DNA of 51,636 nucleotides from CAYWCV01 sp964629885 (GCA_964629885.1 CAZVRJ010000014.1:1-51636), one strand, 5' to 3'. Positions 8,631 through 16,481 are shown, numbered from the stretch's first letter. Translations and numbers: made by a program. The notes: generated from the sequence alone by a model not told the origin.

Positions 8631-8787
8631 TCTTAAGTGATCTTACAGATCCACGTTCTCTCTATAAATTCCTATGATCCTATTGATCCGCGGTCTTTCT
8701 TATCAAATGATCCCATAGATCCTGTTGATCTACGTTCTCTCTTTAAATTCCTATGATCCTATTGATCCACGGTCTTTATCCGCGGTC
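8621..8787 (-). repeat. GATC-rich right arm, inverted relative to the left array
   Basis: GATC sites lie at 8621, 8629, 8639, 8648, 8676, 8685, 8709, 8718, 8727, 8755 and 8764, again mostly 9 bp apart. Units start at 8648, 8685, 8727 and 8764, so a 37-bp unit (CACGTTCTCTCTATAAATTC type) alternates with a 42-bp unit (8685-8726). The 42-bp unit matches the reverse complement of the left-array unit at about 36 of 42 positions. For example, GATCCTGTTGATCTACG at 8718-8734 is the exact reverse complement of CGTAGATCAACAGGATC in the left array. The block reaches into the end of uvrA. Confidence 0.85.
8755..8787 (-). repeat. Right terminal inverted repeat, overlapping the uvrA 3' end
   Basis: This is the partner of the repeat at 7625-7655. 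On the minus strand it reads GACCGCGGATAAAGACC followed by GTGGATCAATAGGATC. It encodes the last residues of uvrA (GPRIKTVDQ) and its TAG stop at 8759-8761. The uvrA C-terminus is therefore partly repeat-derived. Confidence 0.6.
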
Positions 8788-11614
8788 CTGAGGCACGGTC
8801 GAGTTCGGCCTTTAAATACATCCCCGTATAACTGCCATCCTGCTCTGCCACTTCTTCAGGGGTCCCCTCTGCAATGATCTCGCCTCCTCTGGCTCCGCCT
8901 TCGGGTCCAAGGTCGATTACCCAGTCGGCCACTTTGATCAGGTCGAGGTTGTGTTCTATCACCACAACGGTATTCCCTTTGTCTACCAGTTTCTGGATCA
9001 CATCTACCAGCATCCTCACATCGTGGAAATGTAGGCCCGTGGTCGGCTCGTCCATCACATACATCGTATCGCCGGTCCCGATCTTCGACAGCTCGCGTGC
9101 CAATTTGATGCGCTGGGCCTCTCCGCCGCTGAGTGTTGTGCTCGACTGACCAACGGTGAGGTAGCCAAGTCCGACAGAGTCGAGCGTTTCGAGAATGCGT
9201 CTTGCTCTTGGCACTGCCGTAAAGAACTCCAAGGCTTCGCTGACGGGCATGTTCAACACATCCGATATGCTCTTGCCCTTGTAGCGAATTTCGAGGGTCT
9301 CGCGATTGTATCTTTTTCCGTTGCAGGTTTCGCAGGTCACGTACACATCTGGCAGGAAGTTCATCTCAATTTTACGGAGTCCGTCGCCTTCGCAGGTTTC
9401 ACAGCGACCGCCTTTCACGTTGAAAGAGAAGCGACCTTGGTCGTAGCCGCGGATCTTCGCCTCAGGCGTGTCGGAGAACAACTGACGGATGATGTCGAAA
9501 AGCTTGGTATACGTGCCCGGATTAGACCTTGGGGTGCGGCCGATCGGACTTTGGTCGATGCTGATGATCTTATCGATGTTTTCGAGTCCTTCGATCGATC
9601 CATATGGCAGCACGGCACTCTTACCTGTGTACACATGGTTGTTCAGGATGGGAACGAGCGTGTGATTGATGAGTGAACTTTTACCGCTTCCACTAACGCC
9701 CGTAATAACCACAAACTTGCCAAGTGGCAATGTTAGGCTCACATTTTTGAGATTGTGACCCCGTGCTTGATTCAAGGTGATGTGCTTTCCGCTGCCCTCA
9801 CGACGTTTCTCCAGCATCGGTATATCCATCTCCCCAAGGAGATATTGAACCGTCAACGATTCAGGATTCAGATCAGCTAGTTTGCCAACGCCAACTAAAT
9901 GTCCACCGTGAACACCGGCCCCTGGACCTAAGTCGGCAACAAAATCGGCATGCTCGATGGTTTCGCGATCGTGCTCGACTACGATAACACTGTTTCCGAG
10001 GTCACGGAGGGTCTCGAGCGAGCGAATCAGTTTGAGGTTGTCGCGTTGGTGCAGGCCGATGCTAGGTTCGTCGAGGATGTAAAGAACACCAGTGAGCTGG
10101 GTGCCAATCTGGGTTGCGAGGCGAATACGTTGTGCCTCACCACCGCTTAGTGTGAGTGATTCACGGTCGAGAGCCAGATAGTCGAGGCCGACATTCAGCA
10201 GGAAGTCGAGTCGGTCGCGGATCTCCTTGAGGATTTGGTTGCCAATGAGTCGCTGCCGCTCCGTCAGTTCCAATTGGTCGATGGTCACACGCAGGGTTCG
10301 GATGTCCATCTTCACGAGGGTATCGATGCTGAAGGCTCCCACTTTGTACGAACGTGCCTCTCGGTTTAGTCTGCCACCACCGCACGACGAGCAGACCACC
10401 TTATCCATGAAGCTCTGGGCCTTCTCTCTGGATTTTGCCTTGCCCTTAGCCTCGTAATCCGATCGGATCATCGATGCCAGGCCCTCGTATGCGTGGCGGT
10501 ACGTAACCTGCTGCGATTTGAACTCGTATTGCACGTCAAACTTTTGCTCATTACTTCCGTGCACTAAAAGATGAAGCAGTTCCTCAGGGTACTCACGAAG
10601 AGGTGTCTCGAAGGTGCATTTGTATGCCGCCAACACGGATTTTAGCTGCTTGAATGCAAACGTTGATCGAGGCTCGCCGAGCCATCTGATACCGCCCTCT
10701 TTAATCGATTGGTCTTTGTTCGGAAAGAGCAGATCCATATCTACGTCGTAACGATATCCGAGGCCGTCGCAATCTTGACAGGCTCCGTATGGGGAGTTGA
10801 ACGAAAACAGGTTTGGCGCCGGATCATCGTAGGCGAGGTTGCTCTCTGAGTCGAACAGTTTCTGCGAGTACAGTCGGTCGCGGTATCCACCACCCGATTG
10901 CTCAAATGCGAGGATCACGGTGCCATCGGCCATTTCGAGCGCCAAATGAACACTTTGAGCGATACGGGATCGGCTGTTTTCGCTGATCACGAATCGGTCG
11001 ATCACGACTTCGATATTGTGAGTCTTGTATCGGTCGACCTGATAACCGGGCTCAATCTCCACAAACTCGCCGTTTACTCTTGCACGGATGAACCCCTGGC
11101 GGAGTGTCTGCTCAAATAGTTCGCGGTAATGACCTTTGCGTCCACGCACAACTGGGGCGAGGCAATAGGCCCTAGTGCCTTCTGGTAGTGAGAGGATGGA
11201 GTCGACTACCTGGTCGGTCGACTGTTTCTCCATTTTGTTACCCGTAACATACGAGAAGGGGATGCCAACTCGGGCGTACAACAGGCGTAGGAAGTCGTAG
11301 ATCTCGGTGATGGTTCCAACGGTAGAACGTGGATTGCGGCTTGTAGTCTTCTGATCAATGGAGATCACTGGCGATAAACCGTCGATGAAGTCGACTTCGG
11401 GGCGCTCCATCATGCCAAGAAATTGTCTGGCGTAGGCCGATAACGATTCCATAAAACGACGCTGGCCTTCGGCATAAATCGTGTCGAAGGCCAGTGATGA
11501 TTTTCCGGAACCAGACAGACCGGTGATTACTACCAACCGGTCTCGCGGGATGTCTATGTCTATATTTTTGAGATTGTGCTCGCGGGCACCTCGAATTACG
11601 ATCGCGTTGGTCAC
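8759..11614 (-). CDS. uvrA: Excinuclease ABC subunit A
   Basis: UvrA is the damage-recognition ATPase of nucleotide excision repair and loads UvrB onto DNA lesions. From the GTG at 11612-11614 the product is 951 residues, a normal UvrA length. It has Walker A GLSGSGKSS (32-40), a zinc-binding region with CQDC and CSSC pairs, LSGGEAQRIRLA, then the second ATPase with GVSGSGKSS, a CETC...CETC zinc finger, LSGGEAQRIKLA and VMDEPTTGLH. I chose GTG because it forms a GTGA overlap with the upstream gene and because the UvrA fold begins there (IVIRGAREHNLKN). The frame extends to 11683, but only as a shadow of the upstream cytochrome gene. The last residues are encoded by the right repeat of the neighbouring element. 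Confidence 0.97.
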   Translation of the reverse strand: MTNAIVIRGAREHNLKNIDIDIPRDRLVVITGLSGSGKSSLAFDTIYAEGQRRFMESLSAYARQFLGMMERPEVDFIDGLSPVISIDQKTTSRNPRSTVGTITEIYDFLRLLYARVGIPFSYVTGNKMEKQSTDQVVDSILSLPEGTRAYCLAPVVRGRKGHYRELFEQTLRQGFIRARVNGEFVEIEPGYQVDRYKTHNIEVVIDRFVISENSRSRIAQSVHLALEMADGTVILAFEQSGGGYRDRLYSQKLFDSESNLAYDDPAPNLFSFNSPYGACQDCDGLGYRYDVDMDLLFPNKDQSIKEGGIRWLGEPRSTFAFKQLKSVLAAYKCTFETPLREYPEELLHLLVHGSNEQKFDVQYEFKSQQVTYRHAYEGLASMIRSDYEAKGKAKSREKAQSFMDKVVCSSCGGGRLNREARSYKVGAFSIDTLVKMDIRTLRVTIDQLELTERQRLIGNQILKEIRDRLDFLLNVGLDYLALDRESLTLSGGEAQRIRLATQIGTQLTGVLYILDEPSIGLHQRDNLKLIRSLETLRDLGNSVIVVEHDRETIEHADFVADLGPGAGVHGGHLVGVGKLADLNPESLTVQYLLGEMDIPMLEKRREGSGKHITLNQARGHNLKNVSLTLPLGKFVVITGVSGSGKSSLINHTLVPILNNHVYTGKSAVLPYGSIEGLENIDKIISIDQSPIGRTPRSNPGTYTKLFDIIRQLFSDTPEAKIRGYDQGRFSFNVKGGRCETCEGDGLRKIEMNFLPDVYVTCETCNGKRYNRETLEIRYKGKSISDVLNMPVSEALEFFTAVPRARRILETLDSVGLGYLTVGQSSTTLSGGEAQRIKLARELSKIGTGDTMYVMDEPTTGLHFHDVRMLVDVIQKLVDKGNTVVVIEHNLDLIKVADWVIDLGPEGGARGGEIIAEGTPEEVAEQDGSYTGMYLKAELDRASGPRIKTVDQ

Positions 11615-12012
11615 TGCTCGATCTGAAGCTTCTTTATTTGCCGAATAGGACCTGGGCAGAATTGTTCGTGACAATCGACACATGATGCGATCATCAGATT
11701 GAACTGCTCTGTCTTTGCCGGGTTAGTTTTGAGTTCATTGAATGCTTCTACGAAAGCAGCAGAAAGCTCCGGAAAGTTCCGGTCGTTTTTATCGGGCGAA
11801 GACGGGGTACCCTCGAGGAAGTCGTGCTTCAGGTGGATACCGGCAAGAAGAGTGTCGCCGTCGATGATGCGTTGCCGCAACGATAGGACATCTGCCTCCT
11901 GAACCCGCATCATGGCCACAAGCGTAAGATCTGTATCAGGCTCAGCCTCTGTGCGGGTACCGCAATACGATACCAGGAAGGCAACCGCAATTATCCCGAC
12001 GATTCGCAACAT
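11611..12012 (-). CDS. Small one-heme c-type cytochrome lipoprotein
   Basis: The 133-residue product starts with a lipoprotein signal, MLRIVGIIAVAFLVSYC, with the lipobox Cys at 17. It ends with a heme c site C111-V-D-C-H115 followed by EQFCPGPI. A CxxCH close to the C-terminus after a mainly helical body suggests a four-helix, cytochrome c'-like (class II) protein. The partner and role are unknown; an electron-transfer or sensory lipoprotein in the periplasm is likely. Its TGA overlaps the uvrA GTG by four bases (GTGA), and its start is 3 nt after the DUF4920 gene stop, so the three genes form one unit. The sequence shows no other metal-binding motif. Confidence 0.75.
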   Translation of the reverse strand: MLRIVGIIAVAFLVSYCGTRTEAEPDTDLTLVAMMRVQEADVLSLRQRIIDGDTLLAGIHLKHDFLEGTPSSPDKNDRNFPELSAAFVEAFNELKTNPAKTEQFNLMIASCVDCHEQFCPGPIRQIKKLQIEQ

Positions 12013-12015
12013 CGA

Positions 12016-12543
12016 TCAGTTCTTGTTCTTAATGATTACGCCTTCAGCTTCGAAGGTAATCTTGTATTCTGGATCGGTAATCTTTGCTACCTCTTCGGCC
12101 GATTTGCCCGCATCTTCGGCATAATGTTGAAGTGTCGCAACGCTAAGAGTGTCGTAGAAGGCAATACCTTCCATTACGACCCACTTGCCTGCCGCATCTT
12201 TAGGAACAAAGAAGCCATAATCTTTGAATGTGACCCGGACAACGGAACCATCGTCTTTTTTGACGGTCATCCAGCAGCCTTTTTTCTGGCACACTTCGAC
12301 GATTTTGCCTTCAACTTTAGCGGCGAACTCTTCGCCAGGAACTACGCTGCTCTCAATGGATGCCAACATGACAGCGCCATCCTCAGAAATGGTTTTACCG
12401 AAATTTCCAGTGCTTGGAAGATCAGCTTCGGTCGATGTCTCTGACGACATTGGGTCAGTTGATGCTGTGTCTTCGGTTTTGTTGCATGCAGTCATGCCAA
12501 ATCCTACTACGACTGCCAGGGCTAGATACTGAAAACGTTTCAT
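12016..12543 (-). CDS. DUF4920 domain lipoprotein
   Basis: The 175-residue product begins MKRFQYLALAVVVGFGMTAC, a lipoprotein signal with a lipobox Cys. A Ser/Thr/Glu-rich linker follows, then a compact domain with VEGKIVEVCQKKGCWMTV and a later FKDYGFFVPKDAAGKWVV segment. This pattern matches DUF4920, a small beta-barrel family of unknown function common in Bacteroidota-type bacteria; the CxxxGCWM motif resembles OB-fold metal or ligand-binding sites. I chose the ATG at 12541-12543 because the signal peptide starts there; the frame is open 12 codons further upstream. It is first in the unit leading to the cytochrome and uvrA. Confidence 0.8.
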   Translation of the reverse strand: MKRFQYLALAVVVGFGMTACNKTEDTASTDPMSSETSTEADLPSTGNFGKTISEDGAVMLASIESSVVPGEEFAAKVEGKIVEVCQKKGCWMTVKKDDGSVVRVTFKDYGFFVPKDAAGKWVVMEGIAFYDTLSVATLQHYAEDAGKSAEEVAKITDPEYKITFEAEGVIIKNKN

Positions 12544-12645
12544 ATATGGACGATTGTCAAAATTGAAAAATGTGGTCAATTCGGAAATATAACCAATTCG
12601 TCAGAATAAGTCATATATCGGAGTACCCCAGCTATTGTCTGCAAA

Positions 12646-14001
12646 TCAGCTATCCAGCTTCCACTCGCGTGCGAGCTCGAATGCCATCTCGAGACTTTGT
12701 TCGTAGTTAAGCCGCGGATCACAGTAGGTTTCGTAGTTGAGGTTGAGTTGATCTTCGCCCAAACCCATCGATCCACCCACACACTCTGTCACGTTGTCGC
12801 CGGTGAGCTCCAAGTGCACGCCGCCGAGGTGGGTGCCCTCGGCACGGTGAATGGCAAAGGTAGTCCGGATTTCGTTCAGGATGTCGTCGAACTTGCGGCT
12901 CTTATAACTGTTGGTAGTCGAGAAGGTATTACCGTGCATCGGGTCGCAGCTCCAAACCACATTGAGGCCAGCGTCGCGCACGGCACGTACCAAAGGTGGA
13001 AGGCCGGCTTCGACGTTCTTCATCCCAAACCGAGAAATTAGCACGATTTTGCCATGCTCGTTCTCTGGATTGATGCGCTCGATGATCTTCAAAATGGTGT
13101 CGATCTCGAAGGGTGGACCAACTTTGATTCCTATTGGGTTCTCGATGCCTCTCAAGTACTCGATGTGAGCGCCGTCGAGGTCGCGTGTGCGGTTGCCCAC
13201 CCAGACCATGTGTCCGCTTAGATTGTAGAAACCAGTGCGATGGGGCACCTTACGCGTCTGTGCGGTCTCGTAATATAAGTTCAATGCCTCGTGCGAGGTG
13301 TAGATGCGCACTTTTTTTAGTGTCACCATTTTGCCTGGGCTGATCGATTCCACAAACTGGACGGCGTTCGAGATGCTGTGCGCCAACGAGCGGTACTCCT
13401 CGTAGTATGGGTTGCTCTTCATGAAATTAAGCTCCCAATACTCAGGGTGGTGCAAATCGGCGAATCCACCGCCCTCGGTGAGGGCACGAACGAAATTGAG
13501 TGTCAAGGCCGATTTCTGGTACCCTTCGAGTAGGCGCTTTGGATCTGCCCTGCGTGCGGCAGCCGATGCTTCAATACGGTTGAACAAATCGCCACGATAG
13601 ATGGGAATCTCCTGACCGTTGATCGTCTCCGATTCATTCGATCGTGGCTTTGCATATTGCCCGGCAAGGCGGCCGACACGGATTACCGGCACCTTCATCT
13701 CGTGGATGAGAACTAAACTCATCTGAAGCAATACCTTCAGGATGTTTACAATCTTAGTGGATGTAACGAGGTCGTAGGTCTCGGCGCAGTCTCCACCCTG
13801 TAGCAGAAACGCCTCGCCTGTCTCGGCAAGCTTGAGCTGCTGTTTGAGCCCCTCTACCTCCCAAGATGTAACGAGTGGAGGATACTGGCTGATCTCGTCA
13901 AGAACGCTTTTAAGCTCTGCTTGATCGTCGTATACGGGAATCTGCTTGATTGTTTTGGTCGTCCAGCTGTCTGGGGACCAATTTTTGGTGTCGCTAACCA
14001 T
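12646..14001 (-). CDS. 3-deoxy-7-phosphoheptulonate synthase, class II
   Basis: This enzyme condenses phosphoenolpyruvate and erythrose 4-phosphate, the first step of the shikimate pathway. The 451-residue product is a class II (plant-type) DAHP synthase. It has QGGDCAETYD near the N-terminus, VIRVGRLAGQYAKPRS, HRTGFYNLSGHMVWVGNRTR, SRFGMKNVE, VVWSCDPMHGNT and GGVHLELTGDNVTECVGG, all conserved metal- and substrate-site segments. The ATG at 13999-14001 is preferred; a TTG two codons upstream is also open. No other aromatic pathway gene is nearby, so it seems to be a stand-alone gene. A phenazine PhzC role is unlikely without other phz genes. Confidence 0.94.
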   Translation of the reverse strand: MVSDTKNWSPDSWTTKTIKQIPVYDDQAELKSVLDEISQYPPLVTSWEVEGLKQQLKLAETGEAFLLQGGDCAETYDLVTSTKIVNILKVLLQMSLVLIHEMKVPVIRVGRLAGQYAKPRSNESETINGQEIPIYRGDLFNRIEASAAARRADPKRLLEGYQKSALTLNFVRALTEGGGFADLHHPEYWELNFMKSNPYYEEYRSLAHSISNAVQFVESISPGKMVTLKKVRIYTSHEALNLYYETAQTRKVPHRTGFYNLSGHMVWVGNRTRDLDGAHIEYLRGIENPIGIKVGPPFEIDTILKIIERINPENEHGKIVLISRFGMKNVEAGLPPLVRAVRDAGLNVVWSCDPMHGNTFSTTNSYKSRKFDDILNEIRTTFAIHRAEGTHLGGVHLELTGDNVTECVGGSMGLGEDQLNLNYETYCDPRLNYEQSLEMAFELAREWKLDS

Positions 14002-14106
14002 GAACAAATAATCGAAAAAGAGAAAATTTTAGACGAAAGAGTAGAATAGAGAAATATGCAATGGATGCCAATAGGCTGGAAGCGCTTTTCAGGGTTAGTT
14101 GCAGAT

Positions 14107-14196
14107 CGGTAGAGCGGCGAAGCCGCCCTGAGCAAAACGCAGGATCTAGAGTGGTAGAGCGGCGAAGCCGCCCTGAGCGAAGCGAAGGGTCTAGAG
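14107..14196. repeat. Two copies of a 45-bp palindrome-containing repeat
   Basis: Copies lie at 14107-14151 and 14152-14196, directly joined. Each begins GGTAGAGCGGCGAAGCCGCC and ends TCTAGAGT, and contains the palindrome GGCGGCTTCGCCGCC (minus-strand reading), able to form a GC-rich hairpin. The second copy carries GAGCGAAGCGAAGGG, a common extragenic repeat type in this kind of genome. This accounts for much of the 352-bp region between the DAHP synthase gene and hsp20; the rest holds the hsp20 promoter. Confidence 0.8.
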
Positions 14197-14292
14197 TAGT
14201 TAATAGTATTTTGCTCGATGCTCGATGTCATTTTTTCCGACAAGGCGTCCATTCGTCAGATTTTGGCTGACATTTTTGCACCCCTTGACGAC

Positions 14293-14308
14293 TGGCACAG
14301 GTTTTGCC
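14293..14308 (+). promoter_or_regulatory. hsp20 upstream element: GGCA-N7-TGCC, fits a -24/-12 promoter
   Basis: The sequence is TGGCACAGGTTTTGCC. GG (14294-14295) and GC (14306-14307) are separated by 10 bp, as in sigma-54 promoters (TGGCAC-N5-TTGC). The same bases also make an inverted repeat GGCA-N7-TGCC. The related clpB element lies at a similar distance from its start codon (46 nt here from GC to ATG, 40 nt at clpB). It could be a promoter, an operator, or both. Confidence 0.5.
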
Positions 14309-14353
14309 TCTGTTTTTGTGAAACAGTAACCGCAACTTGAAACACAAAATGCC

Positions 14354-14806
14354 ATGACACGCATTACACCCGTTAAAAAAATCCAAACCCCGGTCGTGAA
14401 CCGTAACTTCTCTGACCTGATCGAAGAGCTTTTCACCGACGCTTGGAACCGCAACCCTGTTCGTGAGGGATTTAACCCAGCCGTCGATATCGTAGAGAAT
14501 GATAGCAACTACGAGCTGCACGTGAATTTGCCCGGAATGAAAAAGGAAGACATCCAGATTCAGCTTGAAGACAACCGTCTTGTGATCGGTGGTGAGCGCA
14601 AGTATCAATACGAAACTCAAAGCGAAGAGGGTGCCAATCCCCGTTATCACAGAATCGAGTCTGGATATGGATCATTCAAGCGCAGCTTCACACTCAGCAA
14701 CGAAATCCAGCGCGACAACATCGAGGCCCGCTTCGACAATGGCGTCTTGGTTGTAGTTCTCAACAAGAAGGAGGATGGCATCAGCAAGAGCATTTCCATC
14801 CAATAA
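14354..14806 (+). CDS. Small heat shock protein, Hsp20/alpha-crystallin family
   Basis: Hsp20 chaperones bind unfolding proteins without ATP and hold them for refolding by other chaperones. The 150-residue product has a short N-terminal arm, an alpha-crystallin domain at about 40-140 (NPAVDIVENDSNYELHVNLPG, given here as the family start in two parts: NPAVDIVEND and YELHVNLPG; then DNRLVIGGER and FDNGVLVVVLNKKE), and a short C-terminal tail ending ISIQ that carries an I-x-I-type motif. It has its own likely promoter region with the GGCA-N7-TGCC element and is followed by htrA on the same strand. It belongs to a proteostasis island with htrA and clpB. Confidence 0.95.
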   Translation: MTRITPVKKIQTPVVNRNFSDLIEELFTDAWNRNPVREGFNPAVDIVENDSNYELHVNLPGMKKEDIQIQLEDNRLVIGGERKYQYETQSEEGANPRYHRIESGYGSFKRSFTLSNEIQRDNIEARFDNGVLVVVLNKKEDGISKSISIQ

Positions 14807-14867
14807 AACGGCGAAAAACGAAACCTTTCGTATAACAAAAAAGGGTTTTGTTGCGTTAACGTGCCAC

Positions 14868-14899
14868 AGCGGGGCAGACCATAGTCGGTTTGTCCCGCT
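14868..14899 (+). promoter_or_regulatory. 13-bp stem-loop just upstream of htrA
   Basis: AGCGGGGCAGACC (14868-14880) pairs with GGTTTGTCCCGCT (14887-14899), with two G-U pairs as RNA and a 6-nt loop ATAGTC. It ends 14 nt before the first possible htrA ATG. The sequence after it (TCTATTCAC) is only weakly U-rich. It may end the hsp20 transcript, act as an attenuator, or control htrA translation. Confidence 0.45.
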
Positions 14900-14913
14900 T
14901 CTATTCACAATAG

Positions 14914-16458
14914 ATGTATGATTTTGCAGACAGCAACCGAAACATGAAACCTATGGATAAATTTTTCTCCCGCATCGGCATCGTTGCCCTTATAGTGCTT
15001 GCCGTTGTTGCAATGCGATACACCGTGTCTGGCACCGACATGGCCAGTGTATTCTCATCCTCATCGAGTTCCAAAACGGCCGAAGTGAACCCCGCAGATA
15101 ATGTGGCGGTCACAAGTTTGAGTGATCTCAATAATGCTTTGGCCGACATTGCCGAGAAGACCAGTCCGACCGTTGTCACTGTATCGACTAAGAAGACGGT
15201 GCGCGTAAATACGGGCGTCAACATGTTCGATTTCTTTTTCGGCAACCCAAATCCACGTCAAAACCAACGCGAATTTACCCAAGAAGGGCTTGGTTCCGGT
15301 GTTATTGTAAGCACTGACGGATTCATTTTGACCAATCACCACGTTGTGGCCAACTCGGACACGATCTATGTGACCACCAACGACAATCGTCAGCTGGCCG
15401 CAAAGCTTATCGGCTCCGACCCGGCCACTGATATTGCCGTCATTAAAGTTTTGGATGCATCCAACCTTACAGCCATATCGCTCGGCAACAGCGACAACGT
15501 CCGTGTCGGCGAAATGGTGATGGCCATCGGTTCGCCACTCGCCACGAATCTGGCAACAACGGTAACCATGGGCATCATCAGCGGCAAAGGCCGATACAAT
15601 CTAGCACAGCCGCAATCTCAAGATGGCGGGCCTACCTACGAAGATTTCATCCAAACCGATGCCGCAATCAATCCGGGCAACTCGGGTGGTGCACTTGTGA
15701 ACCTGAATGGTGAGCTTATTGGCATCAATTCGGCTATCGTTACCCGTTCTGGTGGTTTTCAGGGCATTGGTCTGGCGATTCCATCAAATATGGCGCGTCG
15801 GGTCATGGACGATCTTATTTCTGAAGGACGGGTTATTCGTGCCTACTTGGGTGTGTTCCCTCAGGACATCGATCCAAACTTGGCGAAGGCGCTGAACTTA
15901 CAGGGAACAGAGGGTGTGCTCATAGCGAATGTCGAGCCTGAGACACCGGCTGCTAAAGGTGGTCTCGAGAGTGGCGATGTCGTTACAGAGATCAACGGAG
16001 AAAAGGTGCCAAATGCGTCCCGATTCCGTTTGAAGCTGGGAGCCATGAAGCCGGGCGACAAAGCAGCCCTCAAAGTTATTCGCGACGGTCGCGAGCGTAA
16101 TCTTTCGGTCACACTTGCCGAATTTCCAAATGAAGTTGCTGCGGTAACGACAGACAGTGATGCAGGCAAGAGCAGCATTAATTTCGGCTTCCGTGTCTCT
16201 GCACTCGATGAGCAGACAGCTCGCCGTATGAACGTTAATCCAGCAACCAAGGGCGTTGTCGTAGCAAACGTTGATCCAAATTCGGAAGCCTATGCTAACG
16301 GACTCCGCGATAACGATATCATCGTTTCTGTCGACCGCACCGCCACACCAGACGTAGACCGATTCAATGCAGTTATGGGTAGAAAAACGAAGGGAACCGT
16401 TGCCCTGCTTCAAATTGTTCGAGGCAACTTCTCGATGTATATGGCATTCGAAGTTTAA
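14914..16458 (+). CDS. HtrA/DegP-type periplasmic serine protease with two PDZ domains
   Basis: HtrA proteases degrade or hold misfolded envelope proteins. The product is 514 residues, with an N-terminal membrane anchor or signal (about 20-36) and a trypsin-like domain with the triad His143 (LTNHHVV), Asp173 (ATDIAV) and Ser257 (NPGNSGG). Two PDZ domains follow (about 305-395 and 420-510), each with a GxxxGDVVTEIN- or GLRDNDIIVSV-like segment. It fits the Do/DegP family. ATG codons at 14914, 14944 and 14953 are all possible and none has a strong ribosome site; I keep the first. A stem-loop precedes it and a terminator follows, so it may be cotranscribed with hsp20. Confidence 0.94.
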   Translation: MYDFADSNRNMKPMDKFFSRIGIVALIVLAVVAMRYTVSGTDMASVFSSSSSSKTAEVNPADNVAVTSLSDLNNALADIAEKTSPTVVTVSTKKTVRVNTGVNMFDFFFGNPNPRQNQREFTQEGLGSGVIVSTDGFILTNHHVVANSDTIYVTTNDNRQLAAKLIGSDPATDIAVIKVLDASNLTAISLGNSDNVRVGEMVMAIGSPLATNLATTVTMGIISGKGRYNLAQPQSQDGGPTYEDFIQTDAAINPGNSGGALVNLNGELIGINSAIVTRSGGFQGIGLAIPSNMARRVMDDLISEGRVIRAYLGVFPQDIDPNLAKALNLQGTEGVLIANVEPETPAAKGGLESGDVVTEINGEKVPNASRFRLKLGAMKPGDKAALKVIRDGRERNLSVTLAEFPNEVAAVTTDSDAGKSSINFGFRVSALDEQTARRMNVNPATKGVVVANVDPNSEAYANGLRDNDIIVSVDRTATPDVDRFNAVMGRKTKGTVALLQIVRGNFSMYMAFEV

Positions 16459-16481
16459 CGAACGAATTGTCTAACATGACG

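Larger units (their letters stand above)
7625..8787. mobile_element. Putative GxxExxY element bounded by inverted repeats and tandem arrays
   Basis: Seen: a single intact gene (8187-8630) lies between two GATC-rich repeat blocks in opposite orientation. The outermost 31-33 bp on each side are imperfect inverted repeats. Left, 7625-7655, reads GACCGC-AGAAAGACCGTGG then ATCAACAGGATC. Right, 8755-8787 on the minus strand, reads GACCGCGGATAAAGACCGTGG then ATCAATAGGATC. Inside, the left block is a 42-bp tandem array interrupted by an assembly gap, and the right block is made of 37- and 42-bp units. The right end overlaps the 3' end of uvrA. Inference: the whole is one inserted or repeat-amplified unit. 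No transposase or target-site duplication is seen, so the name mobile element is a hypothesis. Confidence 0.5.

Noticed and set aside
11615..11683. Longer UvrA start (974 residues)
   Set aside because: The extra 23 codons lie inside the cytochrome gene in another frame. The GTG in the GTGA overlap gives the normal UvrA N-terminus.
14107..14160. tRNA gene suggested by GGTAGAGC
   Set aside because: The D-arm-like string lies in the 45-bp repeat, and no T-arm or acceptor stem follows at proper spacing.
14061..14270. Small protein with VERRSRPERSEGS repeats
   Set aside because: This is the well-known translation artefact of the extragenic repeat; there is no ribosome site and the frame is not supported by context.
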